Below, one piece after another: positions 29,135-42,084 of a DNA stretch of 64,000 nucleotides. Positions within the stretch are counted from its first letter, which is position 1. Each line of letters opens with the position of its first letter. The notes beneath the pieces are model-generated. The model saw only the letters and a program-made list of their open reading frames with translations, was not told the origin of the DNA and did not search any database. The position numbers were made by a program, and so were the translations under genes. The DNA comes from Climacium dendroides (lineage: Eukaryota; Streptophyta; Bryopsida; Hypnales; Climaciaceae). Location of the stretch: the NCBI GenBank assembly GCA_950106755.1, contig OX467086.1, positions 25,624,001-25,688,000 on the forward strand. The letters are read 5' to 3'.

Positions 29135-29255
29135 GGGCAATTTCATTAAAATGGCAAAATTCCTCTACTTTGGCAATTTTTATAGTTCAGAGCAAGCAGT
29201 TTGAACTGTACAAATGTCGTAGATGTCTTAAATCTATATCATTCTTAAATGTTTG

Positions 29256-29331
<76 letters not shown>

Positions 29332-29509
29332 CATGTCACTTTTATAATTCAGATTGTGCAGTCTGAAATCTATAGTAGTCATAGATCTCTTAAATCTATA
29401 AAAGTCCAAGATTCCTAAAAACTATAACTGTCATAGATGTCACTTTTACAATTCAGAGTGGGCGGTTTGAAAGTGACACATAAATGCCGCCATTTTAACG
29501 AAATTGCCC
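29135..29509. mobile_element. MITE-like element, GGGNAATTT family, copy 2
   Basis: The ends are GGGCAATTTCATTAAAATGG and the inverse of GGGCAATTTCGTTAAAATGG, flanked on both sides by ATATAT. The interior repeats TGTCACTTTTANAATTCAGA in two copies and holds a 72-base (TA)n run at 29258-29329, which probably grew after insertion. Compared with the copy at 3447 the ends are better kept. Non-coding. Confidence 0.75.
29258..29329. repeat. (TA)n microsatellite
   Basis: About 36 uninterrupted TA units lie inside the GGGNAATTT element. It is likely length-variable between individuals. Confidence 0.95.
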
Positions 29510-30529
29510 ATATATTAGTATTGTTGACCTTTCTACATAAAAAATGTCTAATTTACAAATATGATTACAGTGTATTTTGATAGCTTCTAGCTTCTTGTTC
29601 TTGATTATATGAGTTTCACTCATAAAAAATATATTTTCTGAATTTGAGCCCATCATTCTAAATGAACTAATTACTATTTAAATGAAGTTAAAAACATTTT
29701 AAAAACATAAAGATTTCAATTTAGTCACTTTGCAAGCATGACATGTTAGAGTGTGCATATTAGACAAATGTAGATAGGGATGCAATTGGATTGATTGAAG
29801 GTTCATAATAGGAATGTATACCTTAGTTAGCTTATTTTAATCTTTTACTAGCTTATCCTAGCTTGCCAAAGTAGTAGAGAACAAATTTGTGGGATTCATG
29901 ACATCTCAAATTACTCTACTCACTATTAGGAGTATTGAAAAAAGATGGAAGATTTACATTAGTCTAATTATATAAAAAAAACTTTAACAATCTAGTATAA
30001 TTGTTTTATCAAATAAAGCTCTAATTTTTTGCCTTGTAATAAAACTTCAAACTTCTATCATTGGAAAAGCATTCAAAAATACTTTGAATAGGTACAAAAA
30101 AAACTCAAATTTAGACATTGAAAAAAGAAAATAATCCACTTCAAAAATACACTAAAATACAAAAAAAATTATAGTATTCTTAACAAATCGTAGTTATCAA
30201 TGCACAATGCACTTTAATTTGCACCCAATTTAGAGTGAAATGTATACTAATAACGTGATTTGTTAAGATCATTATAATTTTTGTCTTTTAATGCCCTTTG
30301 AAGTGGTTTATTTTCTTTTTCTAATGTCTAAATTTGAATTTACTTGTACCTATTCAAAGTACTTTTGAGTGCCCTTCGAACGATAGAAACTTCAACTTCT
30401 AATTCCAAAATAGTGAAAAGTTAGAGTTATATTTGGCTTTGCAAATTTTGGAATTTATTGAAGACACCCTTATTTCTATATTCATAGAGTAAGCTTGTAC
30501 CTAGATGGTAATTCAAGTGTAGGTTAAAG
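29510..30529. other. Gene-free AT-rich stretch
   Basis: No gene is recognised. Around 30060-30360 two segments look like loose inverted copies of each other (TTTGAATAGGTACAAAAAAAC and GTACCTATTCAAAGTA), perhaps another worn foldback element. Confidence 0.4.
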
Positions 30530-31501
30530 TTAACTTCGTAAATATTGGGGATGTTTATAGAGAGAAATTGTCAAAAAAATGCCATTTTTAGTGCATTGTC
30601 CAAAATTCAAATTTGAAATTAAAAAAAAATCAATCATAAAAAGTGTAGTATATTGCTATGAAAATGCAATGGAAAAATTTCATTCCATTTGATTGTGTCA
30701 GTTGAAAGATTATAACATTTGAAGTGAGGAAAAAGCTTTTCTTCATTACTAAAAAAAGGGATTTAGCAAACCTTGGGCCAACTTAAACAAAAAAATTTGC
30801 CCTTTATAAACTTGAGTCTATCTACCATTGAATTTTAAATCTTATTAGGTACACAAGTTGCCAAAACAAATATAGAGTCTAACTTACTTTTAACCTCCTT
30901 GAAATGCAAGAAAATTAAGTGAATTGGAAAAAGACTAGTCATTTTTTAATGACTTCTTATACAATGTATATATTTTTTTTAAATTGAAATCTAAGAATTC
31001 ACAAGTTAGAGACAAAAATTTGGAATAATTATATGAGAAAATTTTCAAAAAACTTTAACTTCACAAATTAAGGGACAATAGGGCTTGTCTGCTTGAAATT
31101 AAAAGAAACTACCTTCAACCTAGCTAACAAGATTTGATTCCTTTTAAAATGTGATTTGAAAACTAAAAATTTGATTTTCTTTTTTAATTTACAGTTTTAT
31201 GCCATATTTTATTAGCTATATACATTCCAAATTTCAAAAGTCCATAAGGTTTTTAGCAAAAAATGCCCAAAAGATTTCCAAATTGCTTGAATTTCCCAAA
31301 GTTTTTTGGCCACATAACTTCTAATTTAGGCATTTAATTGAATTTTTTAAATTTAAATGTCTATGAAAGGGTGAATGTTCCCAACTTGATACTTGTATTT
31401 GAGAAATGAGAACATTTACTAAAAATTGACTTCGTAAAATCCTATCCAAGTTTTCAAATGTCTCTTAAGGACCAAGAGACACTTGGTCCTTAAGAAGTTA
31501 A
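30530..31501. mobile_element. TTAA-bounded inverted-repeat element
   Basis: The left end is TTAACTTCGTAAATATTGGGG; the right end, reverse-complemented, is TTAACTTCTTAAGGACC. Inside the left end it shares AAAAAAATGCCATTTTTAGTG and a GTTGAAAGATTATAACATTTG-like block with the family. A small palindrome AAGGACCAAG-AGACA-CTTGGTCCTT sits just inside the right end. Confidence 0.6.
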
Positions 31502-33959
31502 ATCATTTTTTTTCTTTGGTACACACCTTGCTTGAGTATTATTCACTTGAATGAGCCTCAACAATGTAAAGCTACAATAGTTTGGATAGAATCACAAAAT
31601 ATCCATGAAGCATCTAAAAGATTCTTCAATGTAACGTACCAAGGTAACATACAAGCAAGCTTAAGTATGAGTGACTCAACCTCTAAAAGGACAATTATCT
31701 TGGGAGAGTGAGAATTCAAGGTTCAAGAATTTGAGTGACTTTAGTGTAAAATGTTGGACTTAGCAGAATTCATGTTGCAATGGAAGTTTCTTAATCCTGG
31801 AAAGACATTGCGGATGCAAAAGGTACTTTACTATTAACTATAGATACATACTTGAATGATTCACTAATTAGAATATTTTGGTGACTAAGGACCACGTCCT
31901 CCCATGCCAGTGACATGTTTCATTTAATTTGCAGCCAAATTAATCAAATTTGATGATTAAAGGAATTATTCTGCACTGTGTGGGTACCAAGTATACAGTA
32001 TATTCCAACCTGATTAGAACTGTAAGCGTAGTTTGCAAAAGCCTGTTGCCTGGTCTAAAACATCTCGATCGAACACAGCAACTGCTAATCTATGTGGCCT
32101 TCCAGCCTTGCAGACAGGTACGATGGACCATGTCTTCGCAAACTGGACCAGTGTCTTGAGAGTTGAGCGTGTAAGTTAATTAACGTACTTCCTGATCGAG
32201 GACTGCGCGCAAGCCTTGTGCAGACCACACAGCGTCTGGTCTAGTCATCAGCTCAATTATGAAATTAAACGACAGAGGCTAAGTTAAGGTAGTTGCAGTA
32301 GAGATGCCAGGTTGAGACCTCATCCATGACGTAAAGTACCCAGAATTCCAGAGCTAGTTTATCAGGTGTACAGAGTACGTCAGGTGTGCACAGACGGAGA
32401 GAGTATATGCAACAGAACAGAACGCTACATTAGTGAAGCTCGCCGTTACGTTTGGAAGGTGTAAGGTAGAACCACCCAATACCAACCAGTGTCCCATTGG
32501 TGATCAATAGGGTGTCAGAAATGTAGGAGAGGTGGGACTCAAATCCATTTTTTTCAATTGAATGGTTTTAATAAGTTGTGTCATTTGATGGCTTTCAGTA
32601 TTAAGAAGAAATGGACCCAAATAGCCAGATGTCACTAGAATTCGTGCACAACATAGTACAAATGGTGGCATGTACAATTGTGAACATAAATAGCTGTGTA
32701 TTTGTTTATGAACTGAATGTATTGTATGTAAAATCCATACTAGATCAATTTCGACACATGTCTACTAATGTGAATACATTTTTGGGTACATTGTTTATAG
32801 AACTTAGATTAGGTTTTCAATAGTAGTGCACTTCTAGATTTAGCATCCTGTGTTGTTGAATTTGTGGATGAAGGAAGCTAGCATACTCTTTACTTAGTCT
32901 TAGTATGCCTTTTCTATGTCAAAGCTCAGTGAATTTTGATGCAATAGCAAAGAAGAAGTGTCGTGGAAGCACAATTGGCGTCAATTGTAGTCATGGCCAA
33001 AAGTAACATCGTGAACAATTAAGACATTGTGTGTCTTCAAGATCTGATAGTAGTTGCATTCACTCATTTTAGTAGAAGCTACCAACATTATAGTCGCAGA
33101 GAGGAACGTCGAAGGAGGTGTCGTCAAGAAGCTTGCAACAAGCCGCAGTAGTAGGGCAGGAGCTACAAGGAACTACATAGTGCAAGTAATTTATGGTCAG
33201 CTTTGCCTTATTTGATATTCAAGTTTTACATGACATTGTACAACAACAACACAAAGGATAGCACTATAGCAGTGAGTCTACATGTTCTGACTCTTACAAA
33301 ATAGCTGCACTAGTAAGCTTCATATACTTCAAGCTAATGACTAAAAATGACAACAATGAAAGGAAGAAAGAAAACATAGGCAATTGCAATGATTGATCTC
33401 AGTTCTTGGAACGATGGAAAAATGAAGTACACATTGTCCTATACTAAAAACCAGAAACATAAACTTCACCAATATAATAAAGTGCATTCGGTCTTCATTG
33501 GAAATAAACAAAAAGCTTGTAGATGGAAAGAAATAAAATGTTGATATGCACAATAGGCCTTCATTACTTGCGATTACAAACACAATATTTGTTAGCTAGA
33601 AGGTGTGAAAAAATTGTAAATTAACAAAGATGCACTTGCATTCTTCAAATTCACGAGATTGTCCTAACTATGTAGAACGTAATGTTTACTTATACAAGAA
33701 AAATGGAAAGGAGGCAATCGCAGTATTGCAAGAACAATTGTGAACACTTTCACAAATCCGCACGGTCTAGGCTCTCAGACTATGTTGGCGCAGAGGATGT
33801 CCCGGCGTACGTGGCAATCAATACCTTCTGTTGTAGAGCGGACAGCATTGGCTTCGTAGAGGAATCCGACTAGCCCTGACGAATCCTAGAGGCAACAGAA
33901 AAAGGACACATTGTAGAGGAATGCAAGACAACAGGAAGTGGGAAAACAGGTACGAAATA
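31502..33959. other. Gene-free stretch
   Basis: From about 31.9 to 33.9 kb composition is more balanced, but no gene is recognised. The last few hundred bases may hold the 5' part of the transposon whose coding remnant follows; I could not find its terminal repeats. Confidence 0.4.
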
Positions 33960-35765
33960 GAAAAAACGGCAACTAAAGCAATGACCTACTGTAGCAAGCA
34001 TTGGTTGCTGCTGAAAATGGCAAAAGTATGCAGCAAGCAGCCCAAGAATTTGGCATACCTTATTCTACCCTCCAAGAGTAGTACTTCGGTTTGCAAACTT
34101 CAAGGAAATAGGGACCTCCAACAGTTTTGACCCTCGTAGAGGAGTAACAAATCATGGACTACGTGCTAGCCATGTGCGACCTTGGATTTGGATTGACCAC
34201 AACAGCCTTAAAACTGAAAGTGTATGACATCATAAGTGGCAGGTAGACTCTATTTCAAAATGGAATTCTAGGAAAGAATTGGCTGAAGTAGTGGCATTGA
34301 CGACATCCAGAATTCTTTCTCTCCGAGTGGCTGAGGCTCTAGATTCTACCAGGGCTCAAGGTTTGAACTTTGCTAACACGAAGACATTCTACAATAACCT
34401 CGACTATCTGCATACAATAGAGTCATATACTACTAACAGAATCTGGAATTGTGACGAAACAAGAGTACAAGCAAGATTGCATGGAGGAGTACGAGTTATC
34501 ACTCACAGAGACAACTACAGTGTTCATACTATTGTACCTGTCAACAGAGAGTGGATGTCAATTTTGGTGTGCATCAATGCAGTAGAGGCAATGATACTGT
34601 CATTCTATATTTTTGTGGAAAACAAATTCGGAACAACTTCATTCATAGATGTGAGCTAGATGCTGCTATGGCAGTACAGGAGAAAGTCTGGATGACATCA
34701 ACCTTATTTCTAGAGTGGATGCCACATTTCAAAAAAAATGTTGACAATATTGGAGGAATCTCACATGACCGGCGTCATCTGCTCATTCTAGACAGACATT
34801 ACAGCTATGTGATGTTGGAGGTGGCCATGAAAGCTAAATCATTTGGGCTTGATCTATTAACATTGCCATCACATTCCTCTCACGCTCTGCAGCCTCTGGA
34901 CTGTAGCATATTCAAACCATTCAAACCACATTTTAGGGCATATAGAAACTACTAGACCAGGAGGAATGCATGAGACTCAGTATCCAAGGAAACTTTAACA
35001 TAGTGGGCTGCTTTGGCGCTGCATTGGACCCTATCCGAGAAAAACATCAGAAGTGGCTTCTAAGCAATGGGAATCTGGCCACTAAACCGCGAGGTTGTTG
35101 CTACTCAATATCAATCAACAGAAGCATTCACAGACATTGTACAAAACATAGCAGCAAGACTACCGAATGAAACAATGTCGAAACATGAACCCCCGAGTGT
35201 GTCATCAGATGACGAGGGAACAGGAGAACTAGCCCAAGCGAGGAACGATTTCGGTGAAGAAAGTTTACCTGCATTGGTGGACATTGGTGTAGATTTGGCC
35301 AAAGAACCATGCCCATCTATGCAACATTTTTTTGTTGACGTGCAGCCTCCCGATCATGACGTTGTTATTGAGGAACCCATCAATCCGATTGTCGTCACCT
35401 AGGTTGACAGCATGCAATCCATTTCTCGATTCCTGTGCCTGCCAACAGTGAGGCTATGTGTCAACAATAAGCGCAATCACCCAGACTTGGACTTTACAAA
35501 ATCATTGATGCTAATGTCGAATGCATATTTAAATGCCGCAGCGTAAAGACAAGAAGCGAAGATTGAAGCTATAAAAGAACGTGAACGTGTACAAGTGGAG
35601 AAGGAAAAAAAGAGAAAACGCAGAGCTATTGAAAAAGAACAAGGCAAGCAGCGCTGATTGGAGGCACGCACGACAAAGACTGCACAATAGCAGAAGACTC
35701 AAGCTCGCCGTGATATTGAGAAGGCAAAAAAATCACTAAACACCTGCAAGCCAAACTACTGAAGA
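33960..35765 (+). pseudogene. pogo-type transposase remnant (Tc1/mariner superfamily)
   Basis: Conceptual pieces line up in the order of a plant pogo-type transposase. First an N-terminal helix-turn-helix part (QQAAQEFGIPYSTLQ, TVLTLVEE, GFGLTTTALKLKVYDI near 34030-34240); then GILGKNWLK and HPEF; then the DDE catalytic core with IWNCDET (first Asp at 34453), LLILDRHYSYV (second Asp at 34791) and HALQPLDCSIFKPFK (third Asp at 34899, 35 residues on); then GIWPLNREVV; and last a charged tail with ERERVQVEKEKKRKRR near 35577-35620. Several in-frame stops and at least three frame changes make it inactive. The family cuts and pastes DNA into TA targets. Terminal repeats were not found. Confidence 0.85.
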
Positions 35766-37344
35766 CATTACAGAGTACGCGAGTATGTGGTTCACAATCA
35801 CTCCCCGAAAACCATAGAAGCCAAATACCTTGTATAATAGGGTTTCTTCTTCCAAACCCTATGTCATTTGCATCATTTCCGTCCTCTTCCCAATACATAT
35901 TTCCTTACCAACAACATCTGAATTCACTACACACTACATCATCCTTGCCATCAAAAGTATAGCTGCCCTACCCATTTCCCATTCAGTACTTCACCCCACT
36001 AATCACTCCGCAAGCCCTCCGACCGAGTACATCAACAATGCGAGAAAGTGCTTCTCTACTTGCAGTTACAGTTGCAGCCGCTACTCCGAATTTCAACAGC
36101 AATCCAACAACTTTCGCGGACAAAGAAGCCCTCGACGTTGGACGCAACGGTCACTACAATACTCTGCGAAACCTTGAAGTCGACGCAAATGGGCAGGAGA
36201 TTGTGGCAACAACTTCACAAACCTTCACTGGCATCAGGGATGGGCATCAAAGTGAGCAAAATGGAGGCGCCTTCAGAGTGGTTGAGCGAGTCGTTGATGC
36301 CATGTGAATGCATGCCGTTGTGACTAGCAATCCATTCCCAATGTTGTCGTTACTAGCAATACAAGCTGCTAGCTTCAGGGACAGTTGTTAATGGCTTCTA
36401 ATTCCAAAAAAATTGGTTATTAGTACTAGTATAGGTCCAAGTGTGCCATGCCACCTATTTCTCTTTTTGTGGGCCTTAGTCAGTAACTACTCGTACGTGA
36501 TTGAGTAGTTTTTTGTGACTATAATTTGATTATGGATCCAGGCCCTCTGGCACCTTCCATAATTTGTAGTAATTCCATATCAAACTGTAAAAATATCATA
36601 ATTGCGACAATCTTCCTCATTTCTAAGCATGTATCCATGAAAATATTGTTCAAGACTCATAGCAATCCACATCATACTTGCAATACCTTAACTGGTCGAC
36701 TACGGGTGGTTCTACCTTAAACATAAATATAAAATCAATGAAGATTTAGAAATTCTCGTACAAATCATGCATTTTTCAGAGATATTGGAGGCCTATTTTA
36801 TCAGATATACATGTCTGTGTATTGTGTGACAAATAACACATTGATACGTAACGAAGTTGTTAAGATCCACTAGTTTTTAGTTTTGTACTTCTCCAAAATA
36901 GGTTTACGTGTAAACTTGAGAACAAATTAGATTGTAATCTACACCTCCTTAATTTCTACTAATACCAAACTCGTTGGAAAAGTAGCTAAAAATAGTGCAA
37001 ACTTCGTTACTGTATTTCTTTGGACATATGCTAAAAACGCTTCAAATTGTTGGAAATAGCTAGGTTGTACAGTATGCCTTTACGTGAGGTGAAGAATTGA
37101 ATCCTGGCTGCAGGACCCACTTCGTATGCATGACCACTTCCATGTCCTGGCATGTTTTCTCCTGCAAACCCAAGGATTGAATCGAATCTTGAAAAGCTTG
37201 CTGAGCGACTGGCTGAACTGCACTACCAACAAGAGCTAGCGAGCTACGGAAACTGTAGAGTGTGAGTCAACTAGCTAGTTTCGTACTGTTCGTATTAGTT
37301 GGTTGCATGCATGAAGGACGGAATGGACGGAAGACCTAAGCTCT
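35766..37344. other. Gene-free stretch downstream of pogo remnant
   Basis: Overlapping open frames at 35830-36323 (up to 115 codons) have no motif I know. They may be the right flank of the pogo element or chance. The rest shows no recognised gene. Confidence 0.35.
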
Positions 37345-37437
37345 TACAGTCTGTATTTTACCCCTGCCAATGGCTGGCAGTTTTGTATTCTACCTCTCTC
37401 TGCAATGAAGTTTCGTTTCATTTATTTTTTTAAAAAT
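37345..37437 (+). repeat. Retroposon-like 3' tail, copy 3
   Basis: CCAATGGCTGGCAGTTTTGT, then CTCTGCAATGAAGTTTCGTTT and CATTTATTTTTTTAAAAA. It is ordered like the copies at 24003 and 37664. Confidence 0.5.
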
Positions 37438-37663
37438 TTAAGTTTTAAAATTCTTACAGTCCTAGCTACTGCTGTAAGATAAAGGCATGCAATTCGCAAC
37501 GAAGACCATGACAAAGAGCTTTGTTGTAAGTTAGATTCATGACGACTCTGGCTAAATACGATCGATTGGCTAGCCAGTCGCTGCTCTGGCGTGATCCCGG
37601 GGACATGATCATGAATTCATGAGTATGCAACAACTGACAACACTTACATATATTTTTTAATAT

Positions 37664-37741
37664 TTGTCGTGGGCTACTTGTGGCTGGCTGTATGTTATCC
37701 TTTCTTGGCAATGAAATTCCGTTTCATTTGTCAAAATTAAG
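37664..37741 (+). repeat. Retroposon-like 3' tail, copy 4
   Basis: GGGCTACTTGTGGCTGGCTG, then TTGGCAATGAAATTCCGTTT and CATTTGTCAAAATTAA. It lies only about 230 bases after copy 3, in the same orientation. Confidence 0.5.
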
Positions 37742-38217
37742 TAATTAATTAATTGTCATGGCTAGCCCTTAAAGGATGGGCTGCTGACCAATGATCCTAA
37801 TGATCCTAGAACTAGTTCATGGAATTTATTAGTGCAATAAGGTAAAAGTACCTATTTCTCATAACTTAAGCATTTCAGCTTGTAAGTTATGGGAAATTTG
37901 TTGAGAAACTAAGCTCAATGTGTGCATATGGATGAGGAAGAATGAAAAAAAGAAAAAAAAATGGATTTTTTTTTCAAGAATGAATATTTTATACAATATA
38001 AATGTGAATTTTTCATTGGGACCCATTCCAATCTCATAGACTCATCTATTGTGGTTAGCTTTGGCACTTCTCCCTAGGCAAGCAAGGAAGAGAGTTGAGT
38101 GGACGAAAAGGTAAAACAAAGAATATTTCACAATGAATAGTGCATTCACCTATTGTCCACAATAGGTTAGCCTAAAAAGCCATGACAAGGAGGCTATCCG
38201 AAATAGGTACTTCTACC
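37742..38217. other. Gene-free stretch
   Basis: No gene is recognised. AGCCCTTAAAGGATGGG at about 37764 resembles an end of the TTAA-bounded families without a partner. Confidence 0.4.
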
Positions 38218-38949
38218 TTAACCCCTAAAGATAAAAATTGCATCTTTTGACAACATAGCAATTTTGGGCAACTCACTATGAACGAAATTTTTATTTTTAT
38301 TTGCTAAAGTTTTCACACAACATGTAAGGAAGGAGTAGCTTCAAGACTTGACAATTTTCATAACTTTTGATTACATGGTTAAGAAGTTATTTTCATTGCT
38401 CGGCAAACAGCTTAGGCATCTCAAAAAAAATTCTTTAAAAATCACCTTTCAAAAAAATATAAATTTGAAATTGGTTCTTTAGATTTATATATAATTGGAA
38501 AGCTTTCAATCATACCATTTTGATTAATGAGATGAAAGTTATGAGGAGTTTTAGTTTGTGGGTAGTTATGGTTTTCAAAGACTCCATTCCTATCTGCAAA
38601 CTAAAACTCCTCATAACTTTCATCTCATTAATCAAAATGGAATGATTGAAAGCTTCCTACTTATATATAAATCTAGAGAACCAATTTCAAAGTTATAATT
38701 TTTTGAAAGGTGATTTTTAAATAAGTTTTTTGAGTTGCCTAGGTGCTTGCCGAGCAATAAAAATGACATATCATGCAATAACTTTTTAACCATGTAGTCA
38801 AAAGTTATGAAAAATGTCAAGCCTTGAAGCTACTCCTTGGATACATGTTGTGTGAAAATTTCAACAAAAAAGAATGAAAATTCTGCTTGTAGTGAGCTGC
38901 CCAAGATCACTATGTTGCCAAAAATGTAGTTTAGTGCTTTAGGAATTAA
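38218..38949. mobile_element. TTAA-bounded foldback element (arms fill the element)
   Basis: TTAACCCCTAAAG on the left and CTTTAGGAATTAA on the right bound two arms of about 350 bases that are inverted copies of each other over their whole length. The junction lies near 38575-38590, between TTTTAGTTTGTGGGTAG and its partner CTGCAAACTAAAACTCC. Matching pairs down the arms include CACACAACATGTA, CCTTTCAAAAAAA, TTAATGAGATGAAAGTTATG and GAGTAGCTTCAAG. Arm differences are scattered, so it is not brand new. It has no coding capacity. Its right arm also forms the right half of the copy at 4855. Confidence 0.85.
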
Positions 38950-40251
38950 GCTACCTTCAAGACAAATATGCATCAACTTTGGCTACCTTGAGAGTGAATA
39001 GTATTAAAAAATAGAAAAAAAAATTCAAGTTGTAAGGGATTATTGGAAATACTATAACACAAAAAGTAACTAAATAGATGCTAATTCTAATGTGGAAGAA
39101 GTTGCAAATTGACTATCAAATTCTATTTTTTGTTGCAATCTTTGTTAAAATCTATTTTTTCATGGATTTTTTCCAATATACATTTAGCTACTAAAAATTT
39201 GAAGTAGTAATAGAGCAAATTTTAACCAATTTTGTGAATGTTGTTAGTAAATCATCCATTTTGGTATTGTATAAATCATTGGTTTAAAAAAAATCTAAAG
39301 TACTATTAGAAGTCAAACTACTATAGAAGACATCCCCTTTTCACACAAAATTTGGAAGATGAATAGATGCACTTTTGTCCCATGTAGAAAAATTCTTTGT
39401 CATTTATCAACCCCAAAATGGCCACAACATCATTTATGGGCTAGACTTTTTTAGAGCATTAATTTGCACTGTATCAATTTTAATAATAGCAAATGGTAGG
39501 GCACTTCATGAGGCACGTACACTATCGGATTTTTTTGGACAAATTGACCCAATGCAAAGCTGTCAATCTAAACGTCAATGGACTTTAAAGTTGGCATTAT
39601 GAAAAAGAGAAAAGGAAAAGATACTACTTTGAAAAAACACTATTCATATAAACAAGGGAAACTTGAATTTATTGGCACACATTAAATTGAGAGGAATGTA
39701 TGACAATAATAAATTTTTGTATTGTGAGGTAAGTTGCATGCAGGTGCCTTTATATTTCAACAAATTGTCAAATTTGGAAAGGAAATTAACAAGCCTGGCA
39801 ATAAAGAGAAACCAAGTCATTGCATTGGAGAGTGTTTTGGGGGGTGATTATTTACTATGCTATTAATGTCTTTAATCCAAGAGCCTTGTAGTGCTCTTAA
39901 AGCATCCTCAACTGGCATGTAAAGAGGCACAACAATAGTGAGTGTTGTATGGGTCCCAAAATAGTAAATTTGCCCTAATGCATGTTATCTTCCTAAATGG
40001 AGTACTTTTTGGTTCTTGCACAACATGAATTAGTCTTTTGGTATGCCTTCTTCCAAATGCCTTGGCACTCCTTGGTCTCTATAGTCAATATGGCAACAAT
40101 GGAAGTTAAAGGACGTGAAAGAAATAGAACATTACTATTTTGGCATTTAGAATATTGTCACTATTTTACTACAATCCAACACAAGGCATTCTCAGCCTTA
40201 ATTTTGTCCCTTAGTATTTACACTCTAACTTCCAAACTCACCCACAGGCCC
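38950..40251. other. Stretch with weak unrecognised open frames
   Basis: Three successive + strand frames (39375-39602, 39663-39866, 39997-40350) have modest length and could be pieces of one decayed coding region (for example KRQWTLKLAL, KLSNLERKLTSLAIK, VKGRERNRTLLFWHLEY). I see no known motif and do not call a gene. Confidence 0.35.
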
Positions 40252-41211
40252 TTAACCCCTCAATGCCCAAGGGGCTCAAAAGTAGCCTCACATAGTTTGA
40301 GTCCAATTCAAAGTAATGTAACTTTTGCATCTAATGTCAAAATCCAATGAAACTTGTTGGAAAAGTTGCACATACTTTTCTAGTTTATGTGGTAAAATTT
40401 TCAGATCAATCCAAGATGTATTGGTTTCTTGAAATCCAATCAAAGTTCACAAATATAATTTGAGTTTACAAAATTGCACTTGATGGCTGCAACTTTGGGG
40501 GCTTGTATCTCCTTCATGCAATGTTTTTTTTTAGTAATTTTTTTTGAATTATGCTCCTCTTAAAGTCTAGTTCTTGTGGAAAATTTTTCATATCAATCTA
40601 AATTGTTTTGAATATTTGGGAGCAATTCGAAGTTCAAAACCCTAATAGTTTTTCAAAATAGTGAACTTTGGCGGTCTATTTCTTCTTCATACAATGCCCA
40701 TTTTCAATAATTCTTTTTGAAAAAGTTGCACATACTGGTCTAGTTTGTGTCAGTAAACTTTCATATCAATCCAAGAAATAATGAGTGACAAAGAGGCATT
40801 TTAGTAGAAGGAGGTTCAACCTTGGATGTATTTTTGGCAACTATTCTTGACATTTCAAAGCCATTTTGTAGACACAATGAGTCAACTGAATGATATTTTC
40901 TTTCACCAATGTATTTGTATGCTGATTTTCAAGCACTTTGCAGTTTAAAGTTTTTTCATTTGAGAAGGTTTAGAATTCAAATTTCACCTCCAAATGCGTT
41001 TTTAGAAAAATTTCAGCATCCTTTCTCAACACTAAAACATTATAATATTTCAATCTACAAAGTCAAATGACTTCAAATTTGATCCATGCCATCTATAACA
41101 TGTGCACTACAAGATTGTATGGTTAAGATCTGTATGACTTAGTGACATTTAGATTCATAGCACTTTAAAATCTATGATGTTTTTATATCCAAAAAGGCCT
41201 TGAGGGGTTAA
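40252..41211. mobile_element. TTAA-bounded inverted-repeat element with internal triplication
   Basis: TTAACCCCTCAATGCCC on the left mirrors GGCCTTGAGGGGTTAA on the right; both TTAA boundary copies are intact. Inside, a unit of about 180 bases occurs three times (near 40355, 40535 and 40715), each with AAGTTGCACATACT- or TCTAGTT-TGTG-like words followed by CATATCAATCCAA. Non-coding. Confidence 0.75.
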
Positions 41212-42084
41212 AAATTAAGCTCTAAATGCTATCATGTCACACTCCTTAATTTAATTGACTTACTAATACTAGTAAGTCAAGGAGTATTATCACTTGTCAA
41301 TCTTCTATTTCTTGTCTGAGAGTGCAAATTTATGCAAGCAATGGCTTTAGGATTCAAAACAATGAACAACAATTCCTCCAAATCAATCAAGAATCTGATT
41401 TCAACATTTGCTTTGATTAAATCTAGCTTTTTTTGGATTATGACACTGGGCACAAGTAGGGGATCAACCCAACTTGTCCTACATACTAAATAATGAGTCC
41501 AACCATGCTACTTTGAAGTGCCATTATAACCATGGAACAATAAAGATGCTTTCAGAGCTTGATTTTTGAGGGGCCTAAGGTGAGTTTGGAAGTTAGCATG
41601 TAAACACTAGGAGACAAAATCAAGGCCATGCACACTCTACGAAGGCCTAAACTTTCATTTAGAGAAACAATGGTAATGGTCTTACTTTTAGTATGTTTGG
41701 AAAGAATTGGCAATTAGTTCAAAATTAGCTTGGTGGAATTGGGAAAAAACCTGATTGCAATTTAAAAACATCAACAAAAAAATTAATGAAAAAATCCCTT
41801 GGTGGCACTTGACTCTTAGCCTCCCTCCAAGGTTGAATTGACTTGAATGGATTGGTTTCCTTTTCTGCCTTTTAATTTCTACTATTTTTTTTAATTGATG
41901 AAAAATCCATAAAATTTCTATTTTGAATAAAAAATAGTAAAATTAAGTGGATTCCATGCTTGAAAAATGGCTTAATATGGGAATTGTAGGAAATTAGCCA
42001 ATAAAAACCTAAAAAAAATTCCTAAACATTGATTTTATCATTTTGTTCTTACAAAAAGTATAAAGAATGTTGAATTAATCAATA
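41212..42084. other. Gene-free AT-rich stretch
   Basis: It contains the short inverted repeat TTGACTTACTAATACTAGTAAGTCAA at about 41259. Nothing else is recognised. Confidence 0.4.

Noticed and set aside
35830..36323. Cluster of overlapping + strand frames after the pogo relic
   Set aside because: Three frames overlap with no shared motif; cannot be told from chance or transposon flank.
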